Shown here one piece after another: positions 16,986 through 25,184 of a stretch of DNA of 64,000 bases. Each line of letters starts with the position of its first letter. The stretch's first letter is position 1. The notes under the pieces are model-generated. The model saw only the letters and a program-made list of their open reading frames with translations, searched no databases and was not told the origin of the DNA. The stretch covers positions 72,001 through 136,000 of the forward strand of contig CAVXPU010000008.1 in assembly GCA_963763855.1 (NCBI GenBank), written 5' to 3'. Source of the stretch: JAIBCC01 sp963763855 (GTDB lineage: Bacteria; Acidobacteriota; Blastocatellia; Pyrinomonadales; Pyrinomonadaceae). The position numbers were made by a program, and so were the translations under genes.

Positions 16986-19910
16986 TTAGTTTTCTATTTT
17001 ATAAATTGAGAAACAAGCCCCATTTAACTGATTATATTTTGGATTATTAGTTGCCTCAATTTCAAATCCAATTCCGTTAAGGCTTTGTTTTGCAAGATAT
17101 AATCCGATACCTCTGCCTTTTGGTCTGTTTGAATAGAATAGTTTGAAAACGTCATCCAAAATGTAATCTTCAATAGGTTCACCAGAATTAATTATTAGAA
17201 GTTTATTGTCTTTTACATCAATTTTTATCTCTCGATTATCTACTGGCTGTAACCAATAAATTGCGTTATTGATAATATTAATTAAGACTGGTTTAAAGAT
17301 AGATTCGTAGGAGAAAACAGTCCATTTCTCTGCTTCTGGAGTAATAACAAATTTAATATTATTCTCCTCTAATCTTGTTTTGAAAAAATCCTCAACATAC
17401 TCTTTTAATTCAGCCCCAGTAACATCTTTTCTGATTCTGCCTGTTGTTCGATAAAGAGGTTGGAGTAATTTGTAATTATCTTGAAGATGCTCAAAAGCTG
17501 TATCAAGATTTTTATACCTATTTTGGGCTTCATTATTCGGTTGAATATTTGTTCTTAAAGATTTAATGCTTTCCGCTAGTTGTGAATATAAAGTATTAAA
17601 CTGGTGGTCAATAATTTCGACGGCAATGCCTAATTGTGCCAATTCGTAAGTTTGCTCCCACTCTTTTTTCATCTCCTCAAATTGAATTTTGTAGTAGCCG
17701 ACCAAATTATCTTCATCCACCTCAAAACTCAATCTCTCTAAATGCTCAAAATATGGATTAACTCTTTTGTCTAATCTTTCTTGTAAATCTTTGAAGATAT
17801 TTTCAAGAAGTTTCATGCTTCTTTCTATTTGTTTTGCATCAGTATTAGCAGGAATAACTGCCGTATATTTTTCAGTAAACTCTCCAAGAAACTTTTCTTT
17901 TTCGGCAGTGAATTCAGAATTTATTTTTTTAAAGAGAACTTCCAAACGGGTTTCAAATTCTCCAAATTGGCTTGAAAGCCTGTTTTTATACAAAGCATTT
18001 TGGGCTTCAAATTCTTTGAATAATTCCTGAACTTTCAGTTTATCTCTTACAATTTTTAGTAACGGAGAAGACTCATCAAAATGTTTTGCTAAAGTTTGAT
18101 AGCGTTTGTCGTAATTGTGAAACTTCTTTTTTTGTAAATCTGTTGGCTGAAACCTGACAGGTTTATTTATTTTGTAATCAGCTATTTTTACTTTGCAGTT
18201 CTCAATTTCCGAGAGTAATGATTGAATCTCTTCATAAACAATTTGAGATTGATTTGATTTTGACTCAAGTTTTTGAACCAAATTATCAAAATGGTTTTCT
18301 AATCCATCTAATTCTTTTGGAAGCACTGTAAGTTTTTTTACAAAATCTTTTCTGGCTTGTTTATCTTTTTCCTGTTCTTGTTTTTCTGCATCGGCTAACT
18401 TCTTAAGTTCTTCTTGTTGCTCTTTTTTATAGTCATATTCGGCAGTGTCAGAAAAGTATTTCTTTGCTAAATCATCAAAAAAACCAATCAAATCAGTCTT
18501 AAAATCTCTAAATGCTGCATTGTTGATAAATCCTTCTCTACTCGATTTATCTTTAAGTTTTTCATTTGATTGCCGCGTTATTTCAATATAACCAAACATT
18601 CTTCTTTTAGAAAAAAAGTAACGACCAGCTTTTCTACTACGTCTTTCTTCAAATTCTAAGAAATCATTATCTAATCTTCCGTAAGGTAAAACCCGAAACC
18701 CATCTCTATAAACATAGATACCTCCAAAAAGGTCAAGTTTCTCGTCAAAATAATTATACTGTGTTTCATTTAGTTTGGATTCGGGTTTATTACCAGCTAC
18801 ATATCCAAGTTTTACTTTGAAAGAGCCGTAATTCGTCTTTGCTTTTTTTTTAACTGGCTTAAATGTGTGATTAATTGTTTGTTTGTAAATTCTTACATTG
18901 CCTTTAAATTCACCGTATTCATCAAATTCACCTTCAATTTGGTGATCTCCTTCTTTGAAATCATCAGGAGTAAAAAATGATTTGAAAGTGAGAAGGTCAT
19001 ATTTACCAGCATCAGCTTTTTCATTTATCCAAAAACAAGTTTTATGCTCTGGGTTTTCTGTTTTGAATAAGTTGAAAAGCCCAACCAAAGTTGAAACAGT
19101 ATGTTTTACAGAAATGTCATCTTTATAATCTTCAGACTCATCATTCTTAGTAAAATTTCGCAATTCAAGAATCTGTTGCTCAGGTTTGAAGATTATAAAC
19201 CTTGTAGCATGGGTGGCAGTCGGAGATTTGAATAAATCTGCAATCACATCGTCAACTATAAATTGAGGGACAGATAAATTTTGGCAATCTGCAAGAATGC
19301 TTTCCTTCAACGGCTGTTGGTCTTTCCAAGGGTCTTTCCAATTAGTTTTATCTTTTGGAGGTTCTGGGAAATTGAGTAAGAATTCTTTTTTTAACTGCTG
19401 AAAAATATTTTGGAACGAACTAAGACTTTCAACGGATTTCAGCGGAATATTTATATCACTCAAAAACAAATCGTAGTTTTCTAAAATTCTCCAATCAAAA
19501 AAAACTGCTTCCAATGGGTGATTTATTTTTTTTGTCAGCATCAACATTTGAGGTCCTAAATAAGCAACCGCTAAACGACCGATACCTTTTTCGCCCATTT
19601 TTACTCTTGGTTCTTTCCAAAGAGTTTCTTCACCTTTTACATCTTTATCGCCTCTTGTTTTAGAATCTGTTCCTAAGACAAACCATTTTTCCAAAACGTC
19701 ATCACGGCTCATACCTTTGCCATCATCCGTTAGGACAAAAATTGGTTCTTCAAAATCCTTGAAGCCTTTCATATAAAGAAAGGCTTCAAGGTTATCGCCA
19801 TAGGCATCATAGCCATTTTTCCAAAGTTCTGAAATGGCTGTTGGTAAATCGGCAATTTGACCTTTGCCTAATAAATCAACTGCTCTGGCTTTTGTTCTGA
19901 ATTGTGCCAT
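16986..19910 (-). CDS. MutL/MORC-like ATPase with a second, histidine-kinase-type GHKL domain
   Basis: 974 aa. N-terminal GHKL ATPase: N-box ISELWKNGYDAYGD (Glu28, Asn32, Asp35), LTDDGKGMS (61-68), and GEKGIGRLA (106-114). A beta-rich transducer follows (to about residue 480), then a long Lys/Glu-rich coiled coil (~490-780). The C-terminus is a second GHKL domain of histidine-kinase type: NIINNAIYWL, INSGEPIEDY, FKLFYSNRPKGRGIGLYLAK. No clear phospho-accepting His box is seen. MutL/MORC-like ATPases occur in restriction-modification-type loci with cytosine methylases; here the first 35 nt overlap the methylase gene. Confidence 0.8.
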   Translation of the reverse strand: MAQFRTKARAVDLLGKGQIADLPTAISELWKNGYDAYGDNLEAFLYMKGFKDFEEPIFVLTDDGKGMSRDDVLEKWFVLGTDSKTRGDKDVKGEETLWKEPRVKMGEKGIGRLAVAYLGPQMLMLTKKINHPLEAVFFDWRILENYDLFLSDINIPLKSVESLSSFQNIFQQLKKEFLLNFPEPPKDKTNWKDPWKDQQPLKESILADCQNLSVPQFIVDDVIADLFKSPTATHATRFIIFKPEQQILELRNFTKNDESEDYKDDISVKHTVSTLVGLFNLFKTENPEHKTCFWINEKADAGKYDLLTFKSFFTPDDFKEGDHQIEGEFDEYGEFKGNVRIYKQTINHTFKPVKKKAKTNYGSFKVKLGYVAGNKPESKLNETQYNYFDEKLDLFGGIYVYRDGFRVLPYGRLDNDFLEFEERRSRKAGRYFFSKRRMFGYIEITRQSNEKLKDKSSREGFINNAAFRDFKTDLIGFFDDLAKKYFSDTAEYDYKKEQQEELKKLADAEKQEQEKDKQARKDFVKKLTVLPKELDGLENHFDNLVQKLESKSNQSQIVYEEIQSLLSEIENCKVKIADYKINKPVRFQPTDLQKKKFHNYDKRYQTLAKHFDESSPLLKIVRDKLKVQELFKEFEAQNALYKNRLSSQFGEFETRLEVLFKKINSEFTAEKEKFLGEFTEKYTAVIPANTDAKQIERSMKLLENIFKDLQERLDKRVNPYFEHLERLSFEVDEDNLVGYYKIQFEEMKKEWEQTYELAQLGIAVEIIDHQFNTLYSQLAESIKSLRTNIQPNNEAQNRYKNLDTAFEHLQDNYKLLQPLYRTTGRIRKDVTGAELKEYVEDFFKTRLEENNIKFVITPEAEKWTVFSYESIFKPVLINIINNAIYWLQPVDNREIKIDVKDNKLLIINSGEPIEDYILDDVFKLFYSNRPKGRGIGLYLAKQSLNGIGFEIEATNNPKYNQLNGACFSIYKIEN

Positions 19911-20967
19911 TTGTGTTTTTAATAATTGCTAATCCAATTTGTTTGGCGTATTTTGGCGGAACCGCATTTCCAATAATTCTGGCGATTGACGCAATGCTAG
20001 TGCCGCGAAATTTGTAGGTTTTAGGAAATGATTGTAAGGAAGCTCCTTCTCTTAAAGATAAAGCTCTATCTTCTTCTGGGTGGACAAATCTTCCATTTGA
20101 AACACTAAAAAATTTTGTTGTAATGGTTGGGGATGGTTTACTCCACCAAAGCCTTCCAAAAGTATCTCTAAAGGAATCATCTTTTCCAATAAAACACTTT
20201 AACTGTAATTTTTCATTGTCAGCAAACCCAAAACGATTTCCACCATCTTTTTCAACCAATTTTAGACGTTCTTTATTTGTAGTGCTAATTTCTGAAACTG
20301 TGTGAATAAAGTTGGTTTTATCTTTATGCCCTGAGTCTATTTTTGGAAAACCATTTTCTTTTCCGATTATGTCTTTAACAGCTAATTTCTTGCTGTTTCT
20401 TTTAATTGGAGCTATTTCTTTATCGGAAACTCTATTTGCAATTAAAGTAAATCGTTTTCTGTTTTGAGGGACTCCGAAATCAACTACATTATGAACGTCA
20501 AAGTGAACTTTGTATTTATTATCTTCAAGCCACACAATAAACGAAGCCAAGCCGCTTTCCTCTTTTTTTCTTAAAACACCTGGGACATTTTCAACAACTA
20601 CATAACCAGGCTTAAAATATTCAACAAATCGTCTAAACTCAACAAGCAAATTTTTGGACTTTTCAGATTTATTTTTGTCAGTATTGATGATGCTCCAAAA
20701 TTGACACGGACTACAGCCAATTAGAATCAATTCGTCATCATTTTTTTTAAGTTTAAGTTTCTTTTTAAGGGCAGGTGCTTTGAGGTCAAAAACATCAGCC
20801 AATATGAATTCAGCATCTTTTATATTTGACTCATAGGTTTCTTTACAGGTTGGTTCATGGTCAATTCCCGCCAAGACTTTAATTCCTGCCTTCTGCATTC
20901 CGTAGCTCATTCCTCCACCACCACAGAAGAAGTCAATCGCTTTTAGATTTTCAGGTTTTTTTGGCAT
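19876..20967 (-). CDS. dcm: DNA (cytosine-5-)-methyltransferase
   Basis: 363 aa with the ordered C5-MTase motifs: I DFFCGGGGMSYG (12-23), IV GCSPCQFWS with catalytic Cys88, VI VVVENVPG (Glu126), VIII PQNRKRF (167-173), and X IGNAVPPKYAKQ near residue 340. It methylates a specific cytosine in DNA; the target site cannot be read from sequence. No cognate endonuclease is recognisable nearby. The partners are the GHKL ATPase and the receiver-like protein. Confidence 0.95.
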   Translation of the reverse strand: MPKKPENLKAIDFFCGGGGMSYGMQKAGIKVLAGIDHEPTCKETYESNIKDAEFILADVFDLKAPALKKKLKLKKNDDELILIGCSPCQFWSIINTDKNKSEKSKNLLVEFRRFVEYFKPGYVVVENVPGVLRKKEESGLASFIVWLEDNKYKVHFDVHNVVDFGVPQNRKRFTLIANRVSDKEIAPIKRNSKKLAVKDIIGKENGFPKIDSGHKDKTNFIHTVSEISTTNKERLKLVEKDGGNRFGFADNEKLQLKCFIGKDDSFRDTFGRLWWSKPSPTITTKFFSVSNGRFVHPEEDRALSLREGASLQSFPKTYKFRGTSIASIARIIGNAVPPKYAKQIGLAIIKNTNGTIQNKSQSS

Positions 20968-20972
20968 AATTT

Positions 20973-20990
20973 TCTGTTTTCTAAAACAGA
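20973..20990 (-). promoter_or_regulatory. Palindrome at the start of the methyltransferase operon
   Basis: TCTGTTTT-CT-AAAACAGA, an 8+8 perfect inverted repeat ending 6 nt upstream of the dcm ATG region. It could be an operator for autoregulation or a transcript 5' hairpin that masks the start. Confidence 0.5.
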
Positions 20991-21025
20991 TAAAAATAAC
21001 CTCGAATCATATCATTTTTAGTTCT

Positions 21026-21031
21026 ATTATA
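21026..21031 (-). promoter_or_regulatory. -10 box of the dcm operon promoter
   Basis: The minus strand has TATAAT at 21031-21026, with TTATAC as a possible -35, 17 nt upstream. It is correctly placed, about 60 nt before the dcm start. Confidence 0.45.
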
Positions 21032-21210
21032 CAAGATATTGAAAGCAAGTATAATTTAACAAAGTCCAATATTGCTATCCTCAAAACATCTCTTCAGTTG
21101 GTCTCGAAGGACTTCCCAAAAAAGCGTTCCGCATCCATAAAAACATTATGGAGATTCGTTGATTCCAGCAGTATATTCCCGAAACAATCCACCTGACGCT
21201 CCAAAAGTTG

Positions 21211-21265
21211 TCAATGATGCTCCTTCGCCCCATCAAGCAGATTCCCGTGATAAATTTCGCCGCCG
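21211..21265 (-). repeat. thiC-tail repeat copy, core plus 3' arm
   Basis: Nearly identical to the thiC end from the stop codon to the core (about 21250), then replaced by the metH fragment. It separates the esterase module from the methyltransferase system. Between 20991 and 21210 only the dcm promoter is evident. Confidence 0.85.
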
Positions 21266-21391
21266 AAAGAGTTAGTTTCAATCACATCACAACCGACATC
21301 TAAAAATCCCGTGTGAGCTTTTTCAATAATCGTCAAATTCTGCCATTGCAGATTGCTTCCCCTCGCACCGTCAAAAATGATGACTTTTTCT
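21211..21391 (-). pseudogene. metH 5' fragment fused to a thiC-tail copy
   Basis: The minus strand encodes KEKVIIFDGARGSNLQWQNL, then IIEKAHTGFLDVGCDVIETN and SFGG: the N-terminal homocysteine-binding domain start of cobalamin-dependent methionine synthase, with an internal deletion after NLT. At SFGG the frame runs straight into EIYHGNLLDGAKEHH and the stop, i.e. the ThiC tail. No other metH sequence is nearby. It is a relic created by recombination at the thiC-tail core. Confidence 0.75.
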
Positions 21392-21475
21392 TTTCATAAA
21401 TCTAAAACATTATTGCTCATAATAATATCTATTTGCTGCTGCAAAACGGTTTAACTGATACTGCCTTCCCAAAAT

Positions 21476-22381
21476 TCATTGATTAGCGGCAAGAAAATCT
21501 GCCAGTGAAGCAACATCAATCGCACAGTGTCCGCCATACAGAGGATGCCATTTAGTTTTTACGCCGCGTTTTATGGCGATATTTGCAAGGGCTTCCGTTC
21601 CCTCAAAATTGCCGTATTTATCATAAAGACCGCACGATAAATATAGTTCGGGATACTTATCATCTGCCCGCTCAATCAATTTTATCGGAGAAATCGAGTT
21701 CCATTCCTCTTCATTAGAAATGTATGTTTTTGCCATTTGGAGTATTCCGAATGCTATTTTGGGATCTGCTCCGGTGCGTTTGACTGATTCTCTCATCGTC
21801 GAAAAATCAGAAAACGGTGAATCCAAATAAACTCCCGGACAGAGCGATGCAACTTTTGAAAACAGGTGAGGATGACTGAGACCTAATATCAATACATTCA
21901 ATCCGCCCATTGATTCGCCAAGCAAAATTCTATTTCGCGGTTTACCTATTTTTGATTCAATTTCGGGCAGACGGGCAACAAAATCATCCATTAAACCGCT
22001 TTCCGCTTTGGAATTTTTTGGAGTTAACAGCCACACATTTCCGTAAGAAACGACCACCACAGTCGGCGGTTTTGTTGATGATTTCTGCCAATACGATTGA
22101 ACTAAGGAAGTAAAATAAGTGTCATCATTCCAAATAGAATCATCCATATTCCTGCCGTGTAAGTGATATATTACGTCTTCACTTACGCCGGTTTCTGCAC
22201 GATATACGGTGAAATTTAAGTTGCCGCTCGTGAATTTTTGCGATTGTGCTGCTATAAAATTAACTTTTTGACTTCCCGTTGGACTCGTAAAATATGTCCA
22301 TACCCAATACCCGCCAATCAAAAGGAATATAAAGAAGGCTATGATAAATAATTTCTTAGTAGATATGGTTATTTGTTTCAT
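21476..22381 (-). CDS. Membrane-anchored alpha/beta-hydrolase (esterase D-like)
   Basis: 301 aa from the ATG at 22381; longer starts read into the repeat copy. One N-terminal membrane helix (LFIIAFFIFLLIGGYWVWTY) is followed by a putative esterase domain: oxyanion region YHLHGRNMDDS, nucleophile elbow LLGESMGGLN, late Asp/His in SCGLYDKYGN and LYGGHCAID. It resembles esterase D/tributyrin esterases of the cell envelope. The gene stands alone between two thiC-tail copies. Confidence 0.85.
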   Translation of the reverse strand: MKQITISTKKLFIIAFFIFLLIGGYWVWTYFTSPTGSQKVNFIAAQSQKFTSGNLNFTVYRAETGVSEDVIYHLHGRNMDDSIWNDDTYFTSLVQSYWQKSSTKPPTVVVVSYGNVWLLTPKNSKAESGLMDDFVARLPEIESKIGKPRNRILLGESMGGLNVLILGLSHPHLFSKVASLCPGVYLDSPFSDFSTMRESVKRTGADPKIAFGILQMAKTYISNEEEWNSISPIKLIERADDKYPELYLSCGLYDKYGNFEGTEALANIAIKRGVKTKWHPLYGGHCAIDVASLADFLAANQ

Positions 22382-22405
22382 AATAATCAAATATATAAGT
22401 CTTTG

Positions 22406-22467
22406 GTTCCTTTGATAAATCTCGCTTCCTGTTGCCTTAAACTCCGCAACCTTTTCAGCGATTCCTA
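22406..22467 (-). repeat. thiC-tail repeat copy, core plus 5' arm
   Basis: Four mismatches in 55 bp against thiC over the 5' arm and core; the minus strand reads GIAEKVAEFKATGSEIYQ and then diverges right after the core. It is the mirror image of the copy at 21211. Its upstream end supplies the stop codon of the HEPN gene (last codons RNR-stop lie in the repeat, in another frame). Confidence 0.9.
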
Positions 22468-22958
22468 ACTTCGTTAATATAATATTTTCCAATTTCGGCA
22501 ATAAATTCTCCAAGGTTCGCCCAATCTATATCAACCTCAAAATTCTTAGTCCCGTTATTATTGTTCCAAAACGTAACTTTCTGATTATCCGCATCAATAG
22601 AAAAGTTAGCGTGTGATAAAGCATTTCTCAATAATCGTATAAAGTTAAATGTGTCGAGATTAATGTCTGTTGGAGGTTTTAACAAAAATTTATTCCGTGT
22701 TGTGAATTGAAAATTTGTATTATTCTTTTCCCAAATCTCTCTTGGAATTACGATTAGTCCATACATAATCATTAGAACTGTCCCTTGATTTTTTGTGTGA
22801 TAAAACCGAGGGTTTTGAAGTTTTTGGTCAGTCAGAAAATCATCGAAAAATTCTGAAATGGTCTTGTTAGGATTTTTCTGAAATTGTTCTTCAAACTGAA
22901 AGAGAAATTGTGCGTTATACCAAGTCCAAACTGGAATTTCTTGTCTTGAATCACTCAT
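22455..22958 (-). CDS. HEPN-family protein (candidate RNase)
   Basis: 167 aa, mostly helical. FIRLLRNALSHANFSID near residue 112 carries the R-x4-H active-site motif (RNALSH) of HEPN ribonucleases. YGLIVIPREIWEKN is typical of the pEK499-p136-like HEPN group. HEPN proteins act as toxins or defence effectors that cut RNA; no antitoxin is seen beside it. It is the first module after thiC, and its last three codons and stop lie within the repeat copy. Confidence 0.75.
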   Translation of the reverse strand: MSDSRQEIPVWTWYNAQFLFQFEEQFQKNPNKTISEFFDDFLTDQKLQNPRFYHTKNQGTVLMIMYGLIVIPREIWEKNNTNFQFTTRNKFLLKPPTDINLDTFNFIRLLRNALSHANFSIDADNQKVTFWNNNNGTKNFEVDIDWANLGEFIAEIGKYYINEVRNR

Positions 22959-23014
22959 TTTGTTTCGTTTATTTCATTATATTTGCGGTCTTATGATTGT
23001 TTCTAATAAGGCAA

Positions 23015-23048
23015 GTAGTGCGGCGAAAACCTGTCTTCGCCGCACTAC
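23015..23048 (-). terminator. Hairpin downstream of thiC
   Basis: A 13-bp perfect GC-rich stem (GTAGTGCGGCGAA / TTCGCCGCACTAC) with an 8-nt loop, 5 bp after the thiC stop. The following T-run on the minus strand is weak, so it is either a terminator or a 3'-end stabilising hairpin. Confidence 0.65.
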
Positions 23049-23052
23049 CAAA

Positions 23053-25020
23053 TTAATGATGCTCCTTCGCCCCATCAGGCAAATTCCCTTGATAAATCTC
23101 GCTTCCTGTCGCCTTAAACTCCGCAGCCTTTTCAGCCATTCCGACTGCTAATGCTTTTTCTTCTGCGACATTTTGCTCTTTCGCGTATTCCCTTACATCT
23201 TGCGTGATTTTCATTGAGCAGAAATGCGGACCGCACATTGAGCAGAAGTGGGCAAGTTTGGCACCTTCGGCTGGGAGCGTTTCGTCGTGGAATTCTTTGG
23301 CGATGTTCGGGTCTAAAGCGAGGTTAAACTGGTCTTCCCAACGGAACTCGAAGCGGGCTTTGGAAACGGCGTTGTCGCGAATTTGTGCCGACGGATGACC
23401 TTTGGCGAGGTCTGCCGCGTGTGCCGCGAGTTTGTAGGTGATAACGCCTTCTTTGACATCTTGTTTGTTTGGCAAACCCAAGTGTTCCTTTGGAGTTACA
23501 TAGCACAGCATCGCACAGCCGAACCAGCCGATCATCGCCGCTCCGATGCCCGAAGTGATGTGGTCGTAACCCGGTGCGATGTCGGTGGTCAGCGGTCCGA
23601 GCGTGTAAAAAGGAGCTTCGCCGCAGACTTCCAACTGCTTGTCCATATTCTCTTTGATGAGGTGCATCGGGACGTGACCGGGACCTTCGATCATCGTTTG
23701 GCAATCCATTTCCCAAGCGATTTTGGTCAATTCGCCGAGCGTTTCGAGTTCGGCAAATTGGGCTTCGTCGTTGGCATCGGCAATCGAACCGGGACGCAAT
23801 CCGTCGCCCAAACTGAACGAAACATCGTAAGTCCGCATAATCTCGCAAATGTCTTGGAAATGCGTGTAGAGAAAACTTTCTTCGTGGTGGGCGAGACACC
23901 ATTTCGCCATAATCGAGCCGCCGCGTGAGACGATTCCCGTCGTCCGTTTCGCCGTCAGCGGAATATACGGCAGACGAACTCCGGCGTGAATCGTGAAATA
24001 ATCAACGCCTTGTTCGGCTTGCTCGATGAGCGTGTCGCGGTAAATTTCCCACGTCAAATCTTCGGCTTTTCCGTTCACTTTTTCGAGTGCCTGATAAATC
24101 GGCACAGTCCCGATCGGCACGGGCGAATTCCGCAAAATCCATTCCCGCGTCGCGTGGATATTCTTGCCCGTTGACAAATCCATCACCGTATCCGCCCCCC
24201 ACAGGGTTGACCAACGCATCTTTTCGACTTCTTCTTCAATCGAAGACGCAATCGCCGAATTTCCGATATTTGCATTGATTTTGACGAGGAAATTTCGCCC
24301 GATAATCATCGGCTCAGATTCGGGATGATTGATGTTGGCAGGGATAATCGCCCGCCCGCGAGCCACTTCTTCGCGGACAAATTCGGGCGTAACGATTTCG
24401 GGAATCGAAGCACCGAAACTGTCGCCTTTGTGCTGATGGTGGAGAGATGAGCGGTCGGATTTTTCAGAAAGACGGACAAGAGTTTCCGAGTTCCGTTGCC
24501 GTCCGAGATTTTCCCGAATCGCAATATATTCCATCTCCGGCGTGATAATGCCTTTACGAGCGTAATGGATTTGCGTCACACAACTGCCCGATTTTGCACG
24601 AAGCGGCGGACGTTTCAAAGCGGGAAATTCTTCGAGTTTTCCACTCTCTTTAATCTTCGCAATATCTTCCGCACCTTTGGTCAAATAACCGTTATCCTGC
24701 GGCAAAATCTCGCGTCCGACATATTCCTCAACATCGCCACGCCCGATAATCCAATCTCTCCGCAAACTCGGCAAACCTTCTCTTTCGTTACATTTAACGG
24801 TTTCATCCTGCCAAACTCCGCTCGTGTCATACACCCGCACAGACGGATTTTCTTCCAAATTCCCGTCAAAATCCTTCGACGGACTCAAACTGATTTCCCG
24901 AAACGGAACTCGTAAATTATGTTTGTTTTGATTGATGGTCGAGCCGTTAGTTTCAACGTAAATCTTACGCGAATTCGGCATTTTTACTTCAGTTGATGTT
25001 TGTTCTTTAATTTCACTCAT
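23053..25020 (-). CDS. thiC: Phosphomethylpyrimidine synthase ThiC
   Basis: 655 aa. It is a radical-SAM-like enzyme that converts AIR to HMP-phosphate in thiamine synthesis. The [4Fe-4S] ligands are in SMCGPHFCSMK (C-x2-C-x4-C) near residue 600; FTIHAGVRLPYIPLT, IAREGD-type and DIAPGYDHITSGIGAAMIGW are hallmark ThiC segments. The start has a strong SD (AAGGAG) at the end of a TPP riboswitch. The last ~30 codons (GMAEKAAEFKATGSEIYQ, then GNLPDGAKEHH) recur as dispersed copies through the next 20 kb downstream. Confidence 0.97.
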   Translation of the reverse strand: MSEIKEQTSTEVKMPNSRKIYVETNGSTINQNKHNLRVPFREISLSPSKDFDGNLEENPSVRVYDTSGVWQDETVKCNEREGLPSLRRDWIIGRGDVEEYVGREILPQDNGYLTKGAEDIAKIKESGKLEEFPALKRPPLRAKSGSCVTQIHYARKGIITPEMEYIAIRENLGRQRNSETLVRLSEKSDRSSLHHQHKGDSFGASIPEIVTPEFVREEVARGRAIIPANINHPESEPMIIGRNFLVKINANIGNSAIASSIEEEVEKMRWSTLWGADTVMDLSTGKNIHATREWILRNSPVPIGTVPIYQALEKVNGKAEDLTWEIYRDTLIEQAEQGVDYFTIHAGVRLPYIPLTAKRTTGIVSRGGSIMAKWCLAHHEESFLYTHFQDICEIMRTYDVSFSLGDGLRPGSIADANDEAQFAELETLGELTKIAWEMDCQTMIEGPGHVPMHLIKENMDKQLEVCGEAPFYTLGPLTTDIAPGYDHITSGIGAAMIGWFGCAMLCYVTPKEHLGLPNKQDVKEGVITYKLAAHAADLAKGHPSAQIRDNAVSKARFEFRWEDQFNLALDPNIAKEFHDETLPAEGAKLAHFCSMCGPHFCSMKITQDVREYAKEQNVAEEKALAVGMAEKAAEFKATGSEIYQGNLPDGAKEHH

Positions 25021-25027
25021 TGTTTTT

Positions 25028-25171
25028 CTCCTTACGTCGGCATTACCCGAATCAAGTATTATGGGTCTTTCGATTTTGGATTTTAGATTTTGGATTTTGG
25101 ATTGGTTTTAATCAAACATTACAAACCTTAAATCTTAAGCATCGAAACTCTCAGCCGTAGCTCCCCAAATT
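25028..25171 (-). promoter_or_regulatory. TPP riboswitch (thiC leader)
   Basis: On the minus strand: TTTGGGGAGC, ACGGCTGAGAG (P2/J3-2 signature), a long variable P3 arm, then GACCC...TTGATTCGGGTAATGCC and GACGTAAGGAG just before the thiC ATG. The 3' end of the aptamer contains the Shine-Dalgarno, so TPP binding would block translation. The P3 arm holds a tandem heptamer (AAAATCC type). Confidence 0.88.
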
Positions 25172-25184
25172 GTTTATTACCTCA

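Noticed and set aside
2573..23151. Canonical integron attC sites and integron integrase
   Set aside because: The repeats lack the imperfect palindrome and R'/R'' boxes of attC, and no integrase gene is present.
2573..23151. thiC-tail copies as short conserved coding peptides
   Set aside because: Copies have stop codons, deletions and frame breaks and no start sites; conservation is at the DNA core, not as an independent protein.
23383..23928. 181-codon plus-strand frame and matching minus-strand frame inside thiC
   Set aside because: Shadows of the conserved thiC frame.
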